DNA of 64,000 bases from contig CAYGTI010000002.1 of the NCBI GenBank assembly GCA_964352785.1, forward strand, positions 62,001-126,000, in the 5' to 3' direction. The translations under genes and the position numbers were made by a program. Shown here one piece after another: positions 26,033-34,129 of the stretch (the stretch's first letter is position 1; the number at the start of each line of letters is the position of its first letter). The notes beneath the pieces are model-generated. The model was not told where the DNA came from. It searched no databases and was given only the letters and a program-made list of their open reading frames with translations. Origin of the DNA: JACOMS01 sp964352785. GTDB lineage: Bacteria; Pseudomonadota; Alphaproteobacteria; Caulobacterales; Maricaulaceae.

Positions 26033-26923
26033 ATGACTAAACATTTATGGATAATGGCCGTTGTTTCGGCTTTTCTTTTAACGGGCTGTCAACAAAAATC
26101 GAGCAGTTCCGCGGATATGGTTGATGCCCCTCGGATTTACGATGCACGGTTGCTCCCCATTGAAGGCACACGTAATTTTCGGGATTTAGGCGGCTACGTT
26201 ATGGCTGATGGGCGGGCGGTCAAGCACGGCCTCATATACAGATCAGATAATTTGGCGCATCTCAGCGCGGCGGGCACTGCGCAGATTACACAACTCGGCC
26301 TCGCGAAAATCACAGATTTACGAAGTGATAAGGAGCGCAATCAAGAGCCAAACAAGCTTACCGCTATCTCGCCAGCGGCGGACTATTCGGTCCTGCCCAT
26401 AAATGACAAGCCGGTAGATATTCGCGCGCTGAGCCGTAAAATTATTATGGGCCGGGTTGACGAAGCCGAAGTGATGGAATTGCTCGACCACCGGCGCTTT
26501 ATAACCTCTGCTGTACACCGCAAAAGTTGGGGTGATTGGCTTGCGTCGCTTGAGAGTGATGAAAAAACGCCGCATCTCTTTCATTGCACATCCGGTAAAG
26601 ACCGAACAGGATTCGGGGCTGCTATATTCCTTCTAACTCTGGGTGCCGACAAAGACACGGTAATGGAGGATTTCCTTTTCAGTAATGACGTCTTGGCGGG
26701 ATATAATGATGCCACGATTGCCAGTATTGAAAAACGTATCGGGAAACGCGAAAGCCTTGATATTATTCGGAAAATTATGGGGGTAAGCCGCGAAACCATG
26801 CTGGCGACATTTGCCGAGATGGAGGCCCAATACGGATCTATTGACGGGTTCATCCAAGAGGGATTGGGCGTTGATGATCAAACCCGATTGCGCCTTCAAG
26901 AGAAGTTTTTGGAGGAGATATAA
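26033..26923 (+). CDS. Tyrosine/dual-specificity phosphatase-like lipoprotein
   Basis: From the ATG at 26033 the protein begins with a lipoprotein signal and lipobox Cys19 (LLTGC). The phosphatase domain follows, with NFRDLGGY near the N-terminus and the catalytic HCTSGKDRTGFG (Cys-x5-Arg) around residue 185. This matches the tyrosine phosphatase family PF13350-type (bacterial PTPs that act on phosphoprotein or phosphoinositide substrates). Being lipidated it should act outside the cytoplasm. It lies between the receptor and the convergent alpha/beta hydrolase and may not belong to the same transcript. Confidence 0.85.
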   Translation: MTKHLWIMAVVSAFLLTGCQQKSSSSADMVDAPRIYDARLLPIEGTRNFRDLGGYVMADGRAVKHGLIYRSDNLAHLSAAGTAQITQLGLAKITDLRSDKERNQEPNKLTAISPAADYSVLPINDKPVDIRALSRKIIMGRVDEAEVMELLDHRRFITSAVHRKSWGDWLASLESDEKTPHLFHCTSGKDRTGFGAAIFLLTLGADKDTVMEDFLFSNDVLAGYNDATIASIEKRIGKRESLDIIRKIMGVSRETMLATFAEMEAQYGSIDGFIQEGLGVDDQTRLRLQEKFLEEI

Positions 26924-26985
26924 GATATATTGGCTCAACTCCCGAATACGTGACACCGAGGCAAAATTAGCGGTGATAGAATAGG

Positions 26986-27867
26986 TTAGAGCCGTAAAAG
27001 CCAATCGTCCAAGGCCTTGCATAATACGGCGATAGAGCTGAACGCAAAAGAGTTATGACCTGTATTGTCCAGCACGATCAACTCTGTTGACGCCGCGTTG
27101 ATGAAATCTTTGGGCGCATCTTGCGGCGGGATACCGATGTCATGATCACCAAAGGCGAAAAACATCGGAATTTTGATCGCCTCAACCTCAGGCATAAAAC
27201 TCCCGCGCGTCATGCTCATCATGCCCCCCGCTGCATATAATTCGCACGTTGTTTCTCTGAGCCGCTGGGTGACAGCCTCGGTTTCGCCGCCAAAAGTGAT
27301 GGATTTCCCGCTGGGTCCACCCGTGCCGGGCGGGAAAGGTGTTTTGAATTTTCGTAATGTCAGTGGCTCAAGGTCTGTCTCAAACGCTTCAGGTCTATTT
27401 TTGTAAGCTTTTTCCGTATCATCTAACCCCCAATCCAGCCCGCCTGCGCTAGAGCCTAGCAAAACCATGGCTGAAAAAGGTGTATGCCTAGCTTGGGTTA
27501 GGATAGTCATCATTCCCCCCATAGAATGCCCAGTGCCAATAAGGCGCTGACCTTCTAAATTCGCCATGTCAATGAACTGCGAAAGAGAGCCGCCGATATA
27601 ATCTGCGCTCAGGCGGGGCGTCAAGAAAGGGTGCGAATCCGGCAATGGGTTTGTGCCTGTGCCCGGATGATCCATCGTGATTACGCTATAGCCGCTCAAG
27701 GTCATGCAGGCTGCAAAGCTGTAGTCCGGAGCTAAATCAAAGTAGTCCCGGGATGCTCCGCCGCCGGGCAAGCAAAATAAAACCGTATTTTTAGAGTTAT
27801 TTTCCGGTTTAAAATATTGGGCGCAAAAGCTGTGCTGCTCAATAGTTGCGGTTAACGTCTTTGGCAT
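26986..27867 (-). CDS. Alpha/beta hydrolase
   Basis: The 293-residue protein has the nucleophile elbow GTGHSMGG with catalytic Ser, the oxyanion-type LPGGGASRDYF strand near the N-terminus, an FGDHDIGIP acid block and a C-terminal DNTGHNSF His block. It is an esterase, thioesterase or C-C hydrolase candidate. Its ATG overlaps the stop of the ferredoxin gene by one base, so it is translated from the ferredoxin transcript under the TetR-linked promoter region. In a steroid-like pathway it could cleave an ester or a meta-cleavage product, but no motif decides this. Confidence 0.82.
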   Translation of the reverse strand: MPKTLTATIEQHSFCAQYFKPENNSKNTVLFCLPGGGASRDYFDLAPDYSFAACMTLSGYSVITMDHPGTGTNPLPDSHPFLTPRLSADYIGGSLSQFIDMANLEGQRLIGTGHSMGGMMTILTQARHTPFSAMVLLGSSAGGLDWGLDDTEKAYKNRPEAFETDLEPLTLRKFKTPFPPGTGGPSGKSITFGGETEAVTQRLRETTCELYAAGGMMSMTRGSFMPEVEAIKIPMFFAFGDHDIGIPPQDAPKDFINAASTELIVLDNTGHNSFAFSSIAVLCKALDDWLLRL

Positions 27868-28181
27868 TAAGCTTCCGGGGCAATCGTAAGTTTTGCGCCG
27901 TCATGGGCCGCGCTCACTGTGACCTGACAGGCGAGGCGGGAGGTGGGTTTGATTTCCACATAATCCTCGAGTCCTTCCAGCATATAGCCTTCGTCTTCTG
28001 TGCGCTCTCCGACTATGGCCGCATCAGCAAAATAGATGTGACATGTCCCGCAGCTTGCTGCGCCGCCGCATGTCGCATCAATAAGACCTTTGTCGCGCAG
28101 GGCTTCCATCATAACGCTACCATCATTAGCAGCGACGTCTGTCTGTTCACCGCTTTGCGTGGTGACGTGTAGTGTGGGCAT
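27867..28181 (-). CDS. [2Fe-2S] ferredoxin, adrenodoxin/putidaredoxin type
   Basis: The 104-residue protein has the Cys-x5-Cys-x2-Cys pattern (TCGGAASCGTCH) and a fourth Cys in SRLACQV near residue 85, the adrenodoxin-class spacing used by ferredoxins that serve bacterial P450s. It probably passes electrons to the P450 encoded at 38461-39861, or to the Rieske oxygenases. No ferredoxin reductase gene is visible in the window. The gene is divergent from the CoA-transferase operon across a TetR-type operator, and is translationally linked to the alpha/beta hydrolase. Confidence 0.93.
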   Translation of the reverse strand: MPTLHVTTQSGEQTDVAANDGSVMMEALRDKGLIDATCGGAASCGTCHIYFADAAIVGERTEDEGYMLEGLEDYVEIKPTSRLACQVTVSAAHDGAKLTIAPEA

Positions 28182-28210
28182 GTTTTATCCTTATATTCGT
28201 GTCTTTTGGG

Positions 28211-28238
28211 TTGACTGTGAGTGCGTAACGCCTATTTT
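28211..28238 (+). promoter_or_regulatory. Candidate promoter of the CoA-transferase operon
   Basis: TTGACT at 28211-28216 and TATTTT at 28233-28238 are separated by 16 bases and run directly into the TetR-type operator. The same TTGACT-operator layout occurs in front of tetR at 37702-37746. Confidence 0.55.
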
Positions 28239-28254
28239 CTGAACAACGTTCGGA
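28238..28254. promoter_or_regulatory. TetR-type operator, site 1
   Basis: TCTGAAC-AAC-GTTCGGA is a 17-bp inverted repeat with one mismatch. It matches the operator in front of tetR at 37730-37746 in 16 of 17 positions. It sits between ferredoxin (-) and the CoA-transferase operon (+), immediately downstream of a -10-like box. Confidence 0.75.
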
Positions 28255-28322
28255 AAGTCCTAGCGCCTTCGTTTTATGTTGGCAAGATGGCCCGTCTAAA
28301 ACAAGTGTGATTAGGGGATTTT

Positions 28323-30731
28323 ATGGCAGGTGTGCTCAGCGGTTTAAAAGTTCTGGACCTCTCATGGGGAATCGCAGGGCCGATGACAGGTATGCTTTTG
28401 GCCGATCACGGCGCGTCGGTCACGCGCATTGAGCGTCCTCAAGGTGATCCGTTTGCGGGATTGTTGGGGTATAAAGTTTGGCACCGGGGCAAGAAAAACG
28501 CCGTGCTGGATTTAAAGGATGAAAATGATCTGGCCACCTTCAAGAAACTGGCTGCTGATGCGGATATCCTGATTGAGAGCATGTCGCCGGGAAAAATGAC
28601 CGCACTTGGAATTGATTACCCGCAAATGGCCAAGCTTAACCCGCGTCTTATTTATTGCTCGATCACAGGTTACGGCGAGGATGATGACCGCCCGGGTTAT
28701 GATGCGCTGGTCGCGGCGAGTTCCGGTTTGCAATATGAGCAGCGCGGGTGGCCGGAGGGCGCGCTTAATCATATGGCTGGACGCGATGATCCGTTTGCTG
28801 ATGCGGCGGACATTGACCCGGATTGGGTGCAGGGCACCAACCGCGAAGGCCCGCTGCATGTCGCGTCAAAATGGCCAAGTCTAGGGGCGTTTTTCTCAGC
28901 AAGCACGGGTATTTCTGCGGCGTTATTTGCGCGTACCAAAACGGGGCGTGGCCAAAAAGTCAGCACCTCTTTGATGCAAGGCGCGCTTGCGTGTGGCTCT
29001 GGCGTTTGGCAACGCGCGGAAGAGATCGACGGGCAGGGCTTTAATACATGGATTATGGGCTCGCGCTCTCCTAAAGGTCATTTCCAATGTAAAGACGGCA
29101 AATGGATTCATAATTGGGTGCCAAACCCCCGTTTTATCTTGGAGGCCTCTAAGGGAGATACGATCAATGCGACGCCTGATTTGACCGTCCAAAATGATCC
29201 TGATAGATTTGGAATCGGCCCGGAAGAGCTACTGGTGATGGCGCATTACCAACCAATTTTAGCCGACGCGATTAAGAGGTTTAATGCGGCGGATTGGGTG
29301 GATGCCGCCGAAGTTGGTAATATGACTATGCAAGAGTGCCGCACGCTCGAAGACAGCTTGATCGACCCGCTTTTGATGGATGACCGGTGCGTGGCGACAG
29401 TCGATGACCCCGAGCTTGGACCGATCAATCAAGTTGGTATTACTTACCGTTTGGAAACAAGCCCCGGCGCGATACAAGGCCCAACGCGAGCAAGCGGCGC
29501 GGACACAGAGTCCGTCAAAGCCTATGCGGCTGGGCTGCCTGAGCCCGAAATTCATAGCGTCCCCGCGCAGCCTACGGGCAAAGGCCCGCTGGATGGTATT
29601 CGCGTGTTGGATTTAGGCCTCGCGATTGCAGGGCCGTTTGGCTGTCAGCTTTTGTCGGATATGGGCGCGGACGTGATCAAGATGAACACGCTTTGGGACA
29701 GTTACTGGCACCGCACACACATCGCCTATATGGCTAATCGCGGCAAGCGCTCTTTCGCTGTGATGCTCAAACATCCCAAAGGGATGGAAGCCATCAAAAA
29801 AGTTATCTCGACGTGCGATGTGGTGCAGCATAATATGCGTTATCCAGCTACAGAGCGACTCGGTCTGGACTACGCCAGCCTCAAAGACGAGTTTCCGCGC
29901 CTTGTTTATTGTCATTCTCGTGGATTTGAAAAAGGTCCGCGTATGAACCTGCCGGGGAACGACCAAACGGGCGCGTGTTTATCGGGTATTCAGCACGAAG
30001 ACGGCGCGCTTCATGCGGGCGGACATCCTTTTTGGGCGCTCACATCCTTAGGCGATACAGGCAATGGGTTCTTAACGGCAGTTGGTATTTGTAATGCGCT
30101 CATGGAACGCGAGCGCACAGGGAAAGGTCAATTTGTTGATACGTCCATTGTTAATGCTGGCTTGCTCAATACAAGCTATGCGGTAGCCAAGCCGGATGGC
30201 AGCCCCGTGGATAGGCCGCGCCTGAACGCAGATCAAACGGGTTATGGCGATTATTACCGGCTTTATGAGTGCGCTGATAAACGCTGGATCCAAGTGGCCG
30301 CCATCACAAACGCCCATAAAACGGCGTTTGATAGGTTGGCAGGGGATAATAAAATGGCCGCGTTTGCAGGTCGTCCGGCTACAGATTTGATGCTGGATTT
30401 ACACCGCGCAGGTATTCCAGCCGCAATATCTGACGAAGAGGCGTCCCGCCGCCTGTTTGATAATGAGGATTACAAAGCAAGAAACTGGACAACGGAATAT
30501 CATCATCCATATGTGGGCAAACTTGAGCAAATCGGGGCGACCTATGATTTGTCTGATACGCCGCCCGTCATGCAATTTGCTCCGCTGATCGTTGGTGATC
30601 ACACAAAGTCAATTTTAGAAGAGCTGGGCTACCCTGAAAAAGATATTCTCGCCATGGCCAACGAGACCGCTATTTTATGTGATCCGCCACTGCCGGGGCA
30701 AAAAGAAATGAAAAACCCTTGGGGCTTATAG
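28323..30731 (+). CDS. Two-domain CaiB/BaiF family III CoA-transferase
   Basis: The 802-residue protein is a fusion of two family III CoA-transferase modules, residues about 4-390 (LKVLDLSWGIAGPMTG) and 424-800 (IRVLDLGLAIAGPFG). Such enzymes move CoA between acids without ATP; the fusion would mimic the usual interlocked dimer. In both halves the residue expected to be the catalytic Asp of the SxxDA motif is changed, to Gln219 (SLMQGA) and Asn611 (SIVNAG). The fusion may therefore act by another route, possibly using the Asp two residues before Ser in the second half. It is first in a seven-gene operon behind the TetR-type operator. Confidence 0.85.
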   Translation: MAGVLSGLKVLDLSWGIAGPMTGMLLADHGASVTRIERPQGDPFAGLLGYKVWHRGKKNAVLDLKDENDLATFKKLAADADILIESMSPGKMTALGIDYPQMAKLNPRLIYCSITGYGEDDDRPGYDALVAASSGLQYEQRGWPEGALNHMAGRDDPFADAADIDPDWVQGTNREGPLHVASKWPSLGAFFSASTGISAALFARTKTGRGQKVSTSLMQGALACGSGVWQRAEEIDGQGFNTWIMGSRSPKGHFQCKDGKWIHNWVPNPRFILEASKGDTINATPDLTVQNDPDRFGIGPEELLVMAHYQPILADAIKRFNAADWVDAAEVGNMTMQECRTLEDSLIDPLLMDDRCVATVDDPELGPINQVGITYRLETSPGAIQGPTRASGADTESVKAYAAGLPEPEIHSVPAQPTGKGPLDGIRVLDLGLAIAGPFGCQLLSDMGADVIKMNTLWDSYWHRTHIAYMANRGKRSFAVMLKHPKGMEAIKKVISTCDVVQHNMRYPATERLGLDYASLKDEFPRLVYCHSRGFEKGPRMNLPGNDQTGACLSGIQHEDGALHAGGHPFWALTSLGDTGNGFLTAVGICNALMERERTGKGQFVDTSIVNAGLLNTSYAVAKPDGSPVDRPRLNADQTGYGDYYRLYECADKRWIQVAAITNAHKTAFDRLAGDNKMAAFAGRPATDLMLDLHRAGIPAAISDEEASRRLFDNEDYKARNWTTEYHHPYVGKLEQIGATYDLSDTPPVMQFAPLIVGDHTKSILEELGYPEKDILAMANETAILCDPPLPGQKEMKNPWGL

Positions 30732-30765
30732 GAAAATCGATTGAGCATCGATTTTCCTATAAGCC
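30723..30765 (+). repeat. Perfect 19-bp intercistronic inverted repeat
   Basis: Arms 30723-30741 and 30747-30765 are exactly complementary (GGCTTATAGGAAAATCGAT and its reverse complement) with loop TGAGC. The first arm includes the stop codon of the CoA-transferase. No T-run follows, so an mRNA-stability or processing hairpin, or an attenuating structure, is more likely than a terminator. Confidence 0.85.
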
Positions 30766-30804
30766 GATAAGTCGCTTGCGCCGCATTGGAAGAGAAAGAA
30801 AAAT

Positions 30805-31194
30805 ATGAGACCTGACCCTATCGAGCGCATTGATACGAACTTCTTTTGGGAGGCGTGCGAGCGCGGAGAGTTACTCGTGCAAAAGTGCGAGCCGTGTAAC
30901 AAACTTTGGCATCCGCCGCGCCCAATGTGTCCCGGGTGTCATAGCCTTGAAAAAACGTATCAACAATTGTCCGGCAAAGGCACTGTGCTCTCGTGGGCGC
31001 GCCAGGTGCGTCCCGCGAGTTATGGCTTTAAAGAAAGCCCGTTTGTCATCTTGGTGCAGCTTGAAGAAGGCCTTAGAATGCTGTCCAATCTAGAGAGCGA
31101 TGCGGCACCCGAATTTGGTATGGCGGTCACGGTAGATTTTGCCAAAACGTCCGGCGGCAAAGCCGTGCCTGTTTTCAAGCCGGCGGAGGCATAA
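30805..31194 (+). CDS. DUF35 Zn-ribbon / OB-fold protein
   Basis: The 129-residue protein has the rubredoxin-like zinc knuckle (KCEPCNKLWHPPRPMCPGC) followed by an OB-fold with WARQVRPASYGF and a FVILVQLEEGLRM strand. DUF35 proteins partner thiolase-like enzymes, best known in the Ltp2-ChsH2 steroid side-chain aldolase and in polyketide-type thiolase complexes. The next gene, one base away in the same operon, is such a thiolase, which supports a complex. Confidence 0.9.
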   Translation: MRPDPIERIDTNFFWEACERGELLVQKCEPCNKLWHPPRPMCPGCHSLEKTYQQLSGKGTVLSWARQVRPASYGFKESPFVILVQLEEGLRMLSNLESDAAPEFGMAVTVDFAKTSGGKAVPVFKPAEA

Positions 31195-32352
31195 ATGGCG
31201 CATGCATCGAGCGCAGCCTGCATTGTCGGTATCGGCCAGACCGAATTTTCCAAAGCGTCTGGACGGTCTGAACAGCAACTTGCTGCTGAGGCCATATTAG
31301 CGGCTTGCCAAGATGCGGGTGTTGATCCTCGAAAAATTGACGGGATGACCACGTTTAATCTCGATCACTCTGATGAGGTTGATGTCATGCGCTCTCTGGG
31401 CTGCGAGCGATTGAAATACACAACACGGCTCCCGCAAGGCGGCGCGGCCTCTGTCACCACGCTGGTCCATGCTAAAAACGCCGTCGAGAGCGGTCTGTGT
31501 GATTATTTTATTATTTGGCGTGCGATGAACGAGCGCAGTCAATACAGGTTTGGTCAGCCTGCAATTAACCTGACGCCGGATGCGCATAGCTCGACCTTCA
31601 TGGAGTGGTGCTTTCCGTTTGGCGCGCAAACGCCAGCCGCGTGGGAGGCGCTCTCGTGCGGGCCTTACTTGCATAAATACGGCGTTACATCCGAAGACCT
31701 AGGCCGTATCGCCGTCACGTTCCGCAAAGCAGCCGCGACAAATCCTGCGGCATGGTTTTACGGCAAACCCATCACGCTAGAGGATCACCAAACGTCTCGC
31801 TGGATCGTCGAGCCGTGGCTTAGGTTGCTGGATTGCTGCCAAGAGTCAGATGGCGGCGTGGCACTTTTGGTCACCACTCAAGACCGCGCGCAAGATTTGA
31901 AACAAATGCCTGTTAAAATTATGGGCGCGGAATACGCGATGCATTTTAATCATGAAATTATCTCTGATTATTATGAGGGTGATTTGATTCAGCAGCATAA
32001 CAGCGAAGAGATTGCTGATAAATTGCAATCAATCACAGGTCTTGCACCAAAAGATACGGATGTTGCAATGATCTATGATAATTTTACGCCGCAAATCTTG
32101 CGCCAGCTCGAAGGCTTTAAATATTGCGGCATTGGCGAGGCGAAAGATTATGTGGCCGATGGCCATCTTGAACTGGATGGTCGCACGCCTTTATCGCCTA
32201 ATGGCGGGTTGATGGGGGAGGGCTACATACACGGTATGAACAACATCACCGAAGGTGTAAGACAGGTGCGCGGCACAGCGGCCAACCAAATTAAAAATGC
32301 ACAAACCGCATTCCTCGGTTCCGGGGTAGCGGGCGCAATTATAGGACGATAG
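31195..32352 (+). CDS. Thiolase-like protein, Ltp2/SCP2-thiolase type
   Basis: The 385-residue protein has the thiolase fold (GIGQTEFSKASGRSEQQL, a central ASVTTLVHAKNAVESG block, and a C-terminal NGGLMGEGYIHGMNNITEGV). The usual nucleophilic Cys in the CASG block is missing; GGAAS is there instead, as in non-decarboxylating SCP2-thiolase/Ltp2 aldolases. Those enzymes, with a DUF35 partner, cleave a beta-hydroxyacyl-CoA side chain by retro-aldol reaction, known for steroids. The DUF35 gene is directly upstream. The steroid link is inference from the pair, not from a residue in this protein. Confidence 0.85.
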   Translation: MAHASSAACIVGIGQTEFSKASGRSEQQLAAEAILAACQDAGVDPRKIDGMTTFNLDHSDEVDVMRSLGCERLKYTTRLPQGGAASVTTLVHAKNAVESGLCDYFIIWRAMNERSQYRFGQPAINLTPDAHSSTFMEWCFPFGAQTPAAWEALSCGPYLHKYGVTSEDLGRIAVTFRKAAATNPAAWFYGKPITLEDHQTSRWIVEPWLRLLDCCQESDGGVALLVTTQDRAQDLKQMPVKIMGAEYAMHFNHEIISDYYEGDLIQQHNSEEIADKLQSITGLAPKDTDVAMIYDNFTPQILRQLEGFKYCGIGEAKDYVADGHLELDGRTPLSPNGGLMGEGYIHGMNNITEGVRQVRGTAANQIKNAQTAFLGSGVAGAIIGR

Positions 32353-32354
32353 AT

Positions 32355-32663
32355 ATGGGCGAGATGTATAAACCCGGCGTGAAGCTTTCCAGTACGGTTT
32401 GCAAAACACAGATTATGGCACTGCGCGTTCCCGCTGAGGCGCTGGACATTACGTGCGGCGGCGCGCCGATGCAGGTCGGCGATCCAGAGCAAATGGGTGA
32501 TATGGACGCGGCGTTATCAAACGGAACACTCGTTGGAAAACGCTATGTCGATGGGGATGAAGCCATGGAGTTTCTATGCACACGCGGCGGCGAGGGAACG
32601 GTCGTGGTCAATGGCACGCCGCTGGATATTAAACAGGCGAAACAATTACCGAGTTCTGATTAG
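32355..32663 (+). CDS. Small conserved-looking protein, unknown
   Basis: This 102-residue protein has a short N-terminal strand (GVKLSSTVCKTQIMAL), a Cys/Gly segment DITCGGAPM, and an acidic middle. It starts two bases after the thiolase stop and precedes the acyl-CoA ligase by 14 bases. The strict spacing and matching direction show it is part of the operon. Similar small proteins sit beside CoA ligases in actinobacteria in my recollection, with no assigned function. The two conserved-looking Cys residues could bind metal or be redox-active. Confidence 0.6.
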   Translation: MGEMYKPGVKLSSTVCKTQIMALRVPAEALDITCGGAPMQVGDPEQMGDMDAALSNGTLVGKRYVDGDEAMEFLCTRGGEGTVVVNGTPLDIKQAKQLPSSD

Positions 32664-32677
32664 CGGCGCGCGCAAAC

Positions 32678-34129
32678 ATGAACATACATCTTATTTTACA
32701 AATGGCCGCCGACGCGATGGGTGAGCGCACCGCAGTCGTGTCTGGCAGTCAACGCATGACGTTTTCACAGCTTGCTGTGGCCGCACAGTGCGTGGCTGCT
32801 AAACTTAGCGGTGGTCAGAGATTGGCTTATTTGGCGGAGAATAGCCCTGCCAAACCCGCAGGCCTGTTTGGGGCCGCGTTGGCGGGCGTGCCCTTTGTGC
32901 CAATGAATTACCGTTTATCTGAGGCGCAAATCAACGCGCAGCTCGCGCGGGTCACGCCCGCCTTGCTGGTTACTGATAGAGCGGCGGCGAGTGAAGGCAT
33001 TGATGTCATATCTCGCGGCGATGTTGTCACAGGGAATGTGCATGACGGTGAGGCTCCTGACGTAGACGGCGCTGTTGCGGTCGAGTTGTTTACCAGCGGT
33101 ACAACGGGCGAGCCAAAAACAGCCATTCTCAAGCATGCCAATCTGATGGCTTATATTTTTGGGACGGTTGAATTCATGAGCGCGGGCGAGGACGAAGCCG
33201 CGCTGCTCTGCGTGCCGCCCTATCATATTGCGGGGATCGCTGCGGTTCTCAGTTCGACCTATGCTGGGCGCAAAATGGTGCAGCTTCCGAATTTTTCGGC
33301 GCCGGAATGGATTAGGCTGGCCTGCGAAGAAAATGTGACCAACGCCTTTCTTGTGCCAACGATGTTGCAGCGTATCATTGAACATGCTGATGGCGCTCTG
33401 GATTTACCGCATCTACGCAATATTGCTTATGGGGGTGGAAAGATGCCGGCCAGCGTCATTCTCAAGGCGATGGAGCTTCTGCCGCATGTGAATTTCACAA
33501 ATGCGTATGGCTTAACGGAGACAAGTGCAACGATCTGTATGCTTGGCCCGGACGATCACCGTGCTGCTTATCAAAGTGATGATCCCGTCATTAAGCGGCG
33601 TATTAGTTCTGCGGGTAAACCTATTCCCTCAATTGAGCTGGAAATTCGCCGCGAAGACGGCGCGGGATGCGCGACCGAAGAAACGGGCCTGGTATGGGTG
33701 CGAGGCGATCAAGTCAGCGGGGAATATAAAGGCCTAGGGTCTCAACTTGATGCCAATGGCTGGTTCCCAACCAAAGACCGGGGATATGTCGATAATGAAG
33801 GTTATCTTTTCATTGATGGCCGCGCGGATGATGTGATCGTGCGCGGTGGAGAAAATATGTCGCCGGGCGAAATCGAAGACGTGCTGCGAACACATACGGC
33901 GATCAAAGATGTTGCGGCGGTTGCTGTACCCGACGAAGAATGGGGCGAAGCTGTTGGTGTGGCGATTGTTTGTTCTCGGGACGTGCCTGATACTGAATTA
34001 TGTGATCTCGTGCGAACTAAACTGCGTTCCTCTCGCGTGCCCTCCGTGATAAAGCGGATGGATGAACTTCCCTATAACGAAACCGGAAAACTCCTGCGCC
34101 GCGTTATCCGAGACAGCTTTGCAAACTGA
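32678..34129 (+). CDS. Acyl-CoA ligase (AMP-forming) 1
   Basis: This class I adenylate-forming enzyme (483 residues) has the P-loop LFTSGTTGEPKTAILKH, the YGLTETSATICML substrate region, the GYLFIDGRADDVIVRGGENMSP hinge and the C-terminal catalytic Lys in NETGKLLRR. It would make an acyl- or aryl-CoA from a carboxylate and ATP. Its operon with CoA-transferases and a thiolase fits activation of a side-chain acid. Its 3' end overlaps the next gene's upstream frame, so coupling is likely. Confidence 0.92.
   Translation: MNIHLILQMAADAMGERTAVVSGSQRMTFSQLAVAAQCVAAKLSGGQRLAYLAENSPAKPAGLFGAALAGVPFVPMNYRLSEAQINAQLARVTPALLVTDRAAASEGIDVISRGDVVTGNVHDGEAPDVDGAVAVELFTSGTTGEPKTAILKHANLMAYIFGTVEFMSAGEDEAALLCVPPYHIAGIAAVLSSTYAGRKMVQLPNFSAPEWIRLACEENVTNAFLVPTMLQRIIEHADGALDLPHLRNIAYGGGKMPASVILKAMELLPHVNFTNAYGLTETSATICMLGPDDHRAAYQSDDPVIKRRISSAGKPIPSIELEIRREDGAGCATEETGLVWVRGDQVSGEYKGLGSQLDANGWFPTKDRGYVDNEGYLFIDGRADDVIVRGGENMSPGEIEDVLRTHTAIKDVAAVAVPDEEWGEAVGVAIVCSRDVPDTELCDLVRTKLRSSRVPSVIKRMDELPYNETGKLLRRVIRDSFAN

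Noticed and set aside
28222..28251. TGCGTA upstream of the CoA-transferase operon as another 30-bp operator
   Set aside because: The right arm position reads ACGTTC instead of TACGCA and no partner lies 62-63 bases away. The TetR site explains this promoter better.
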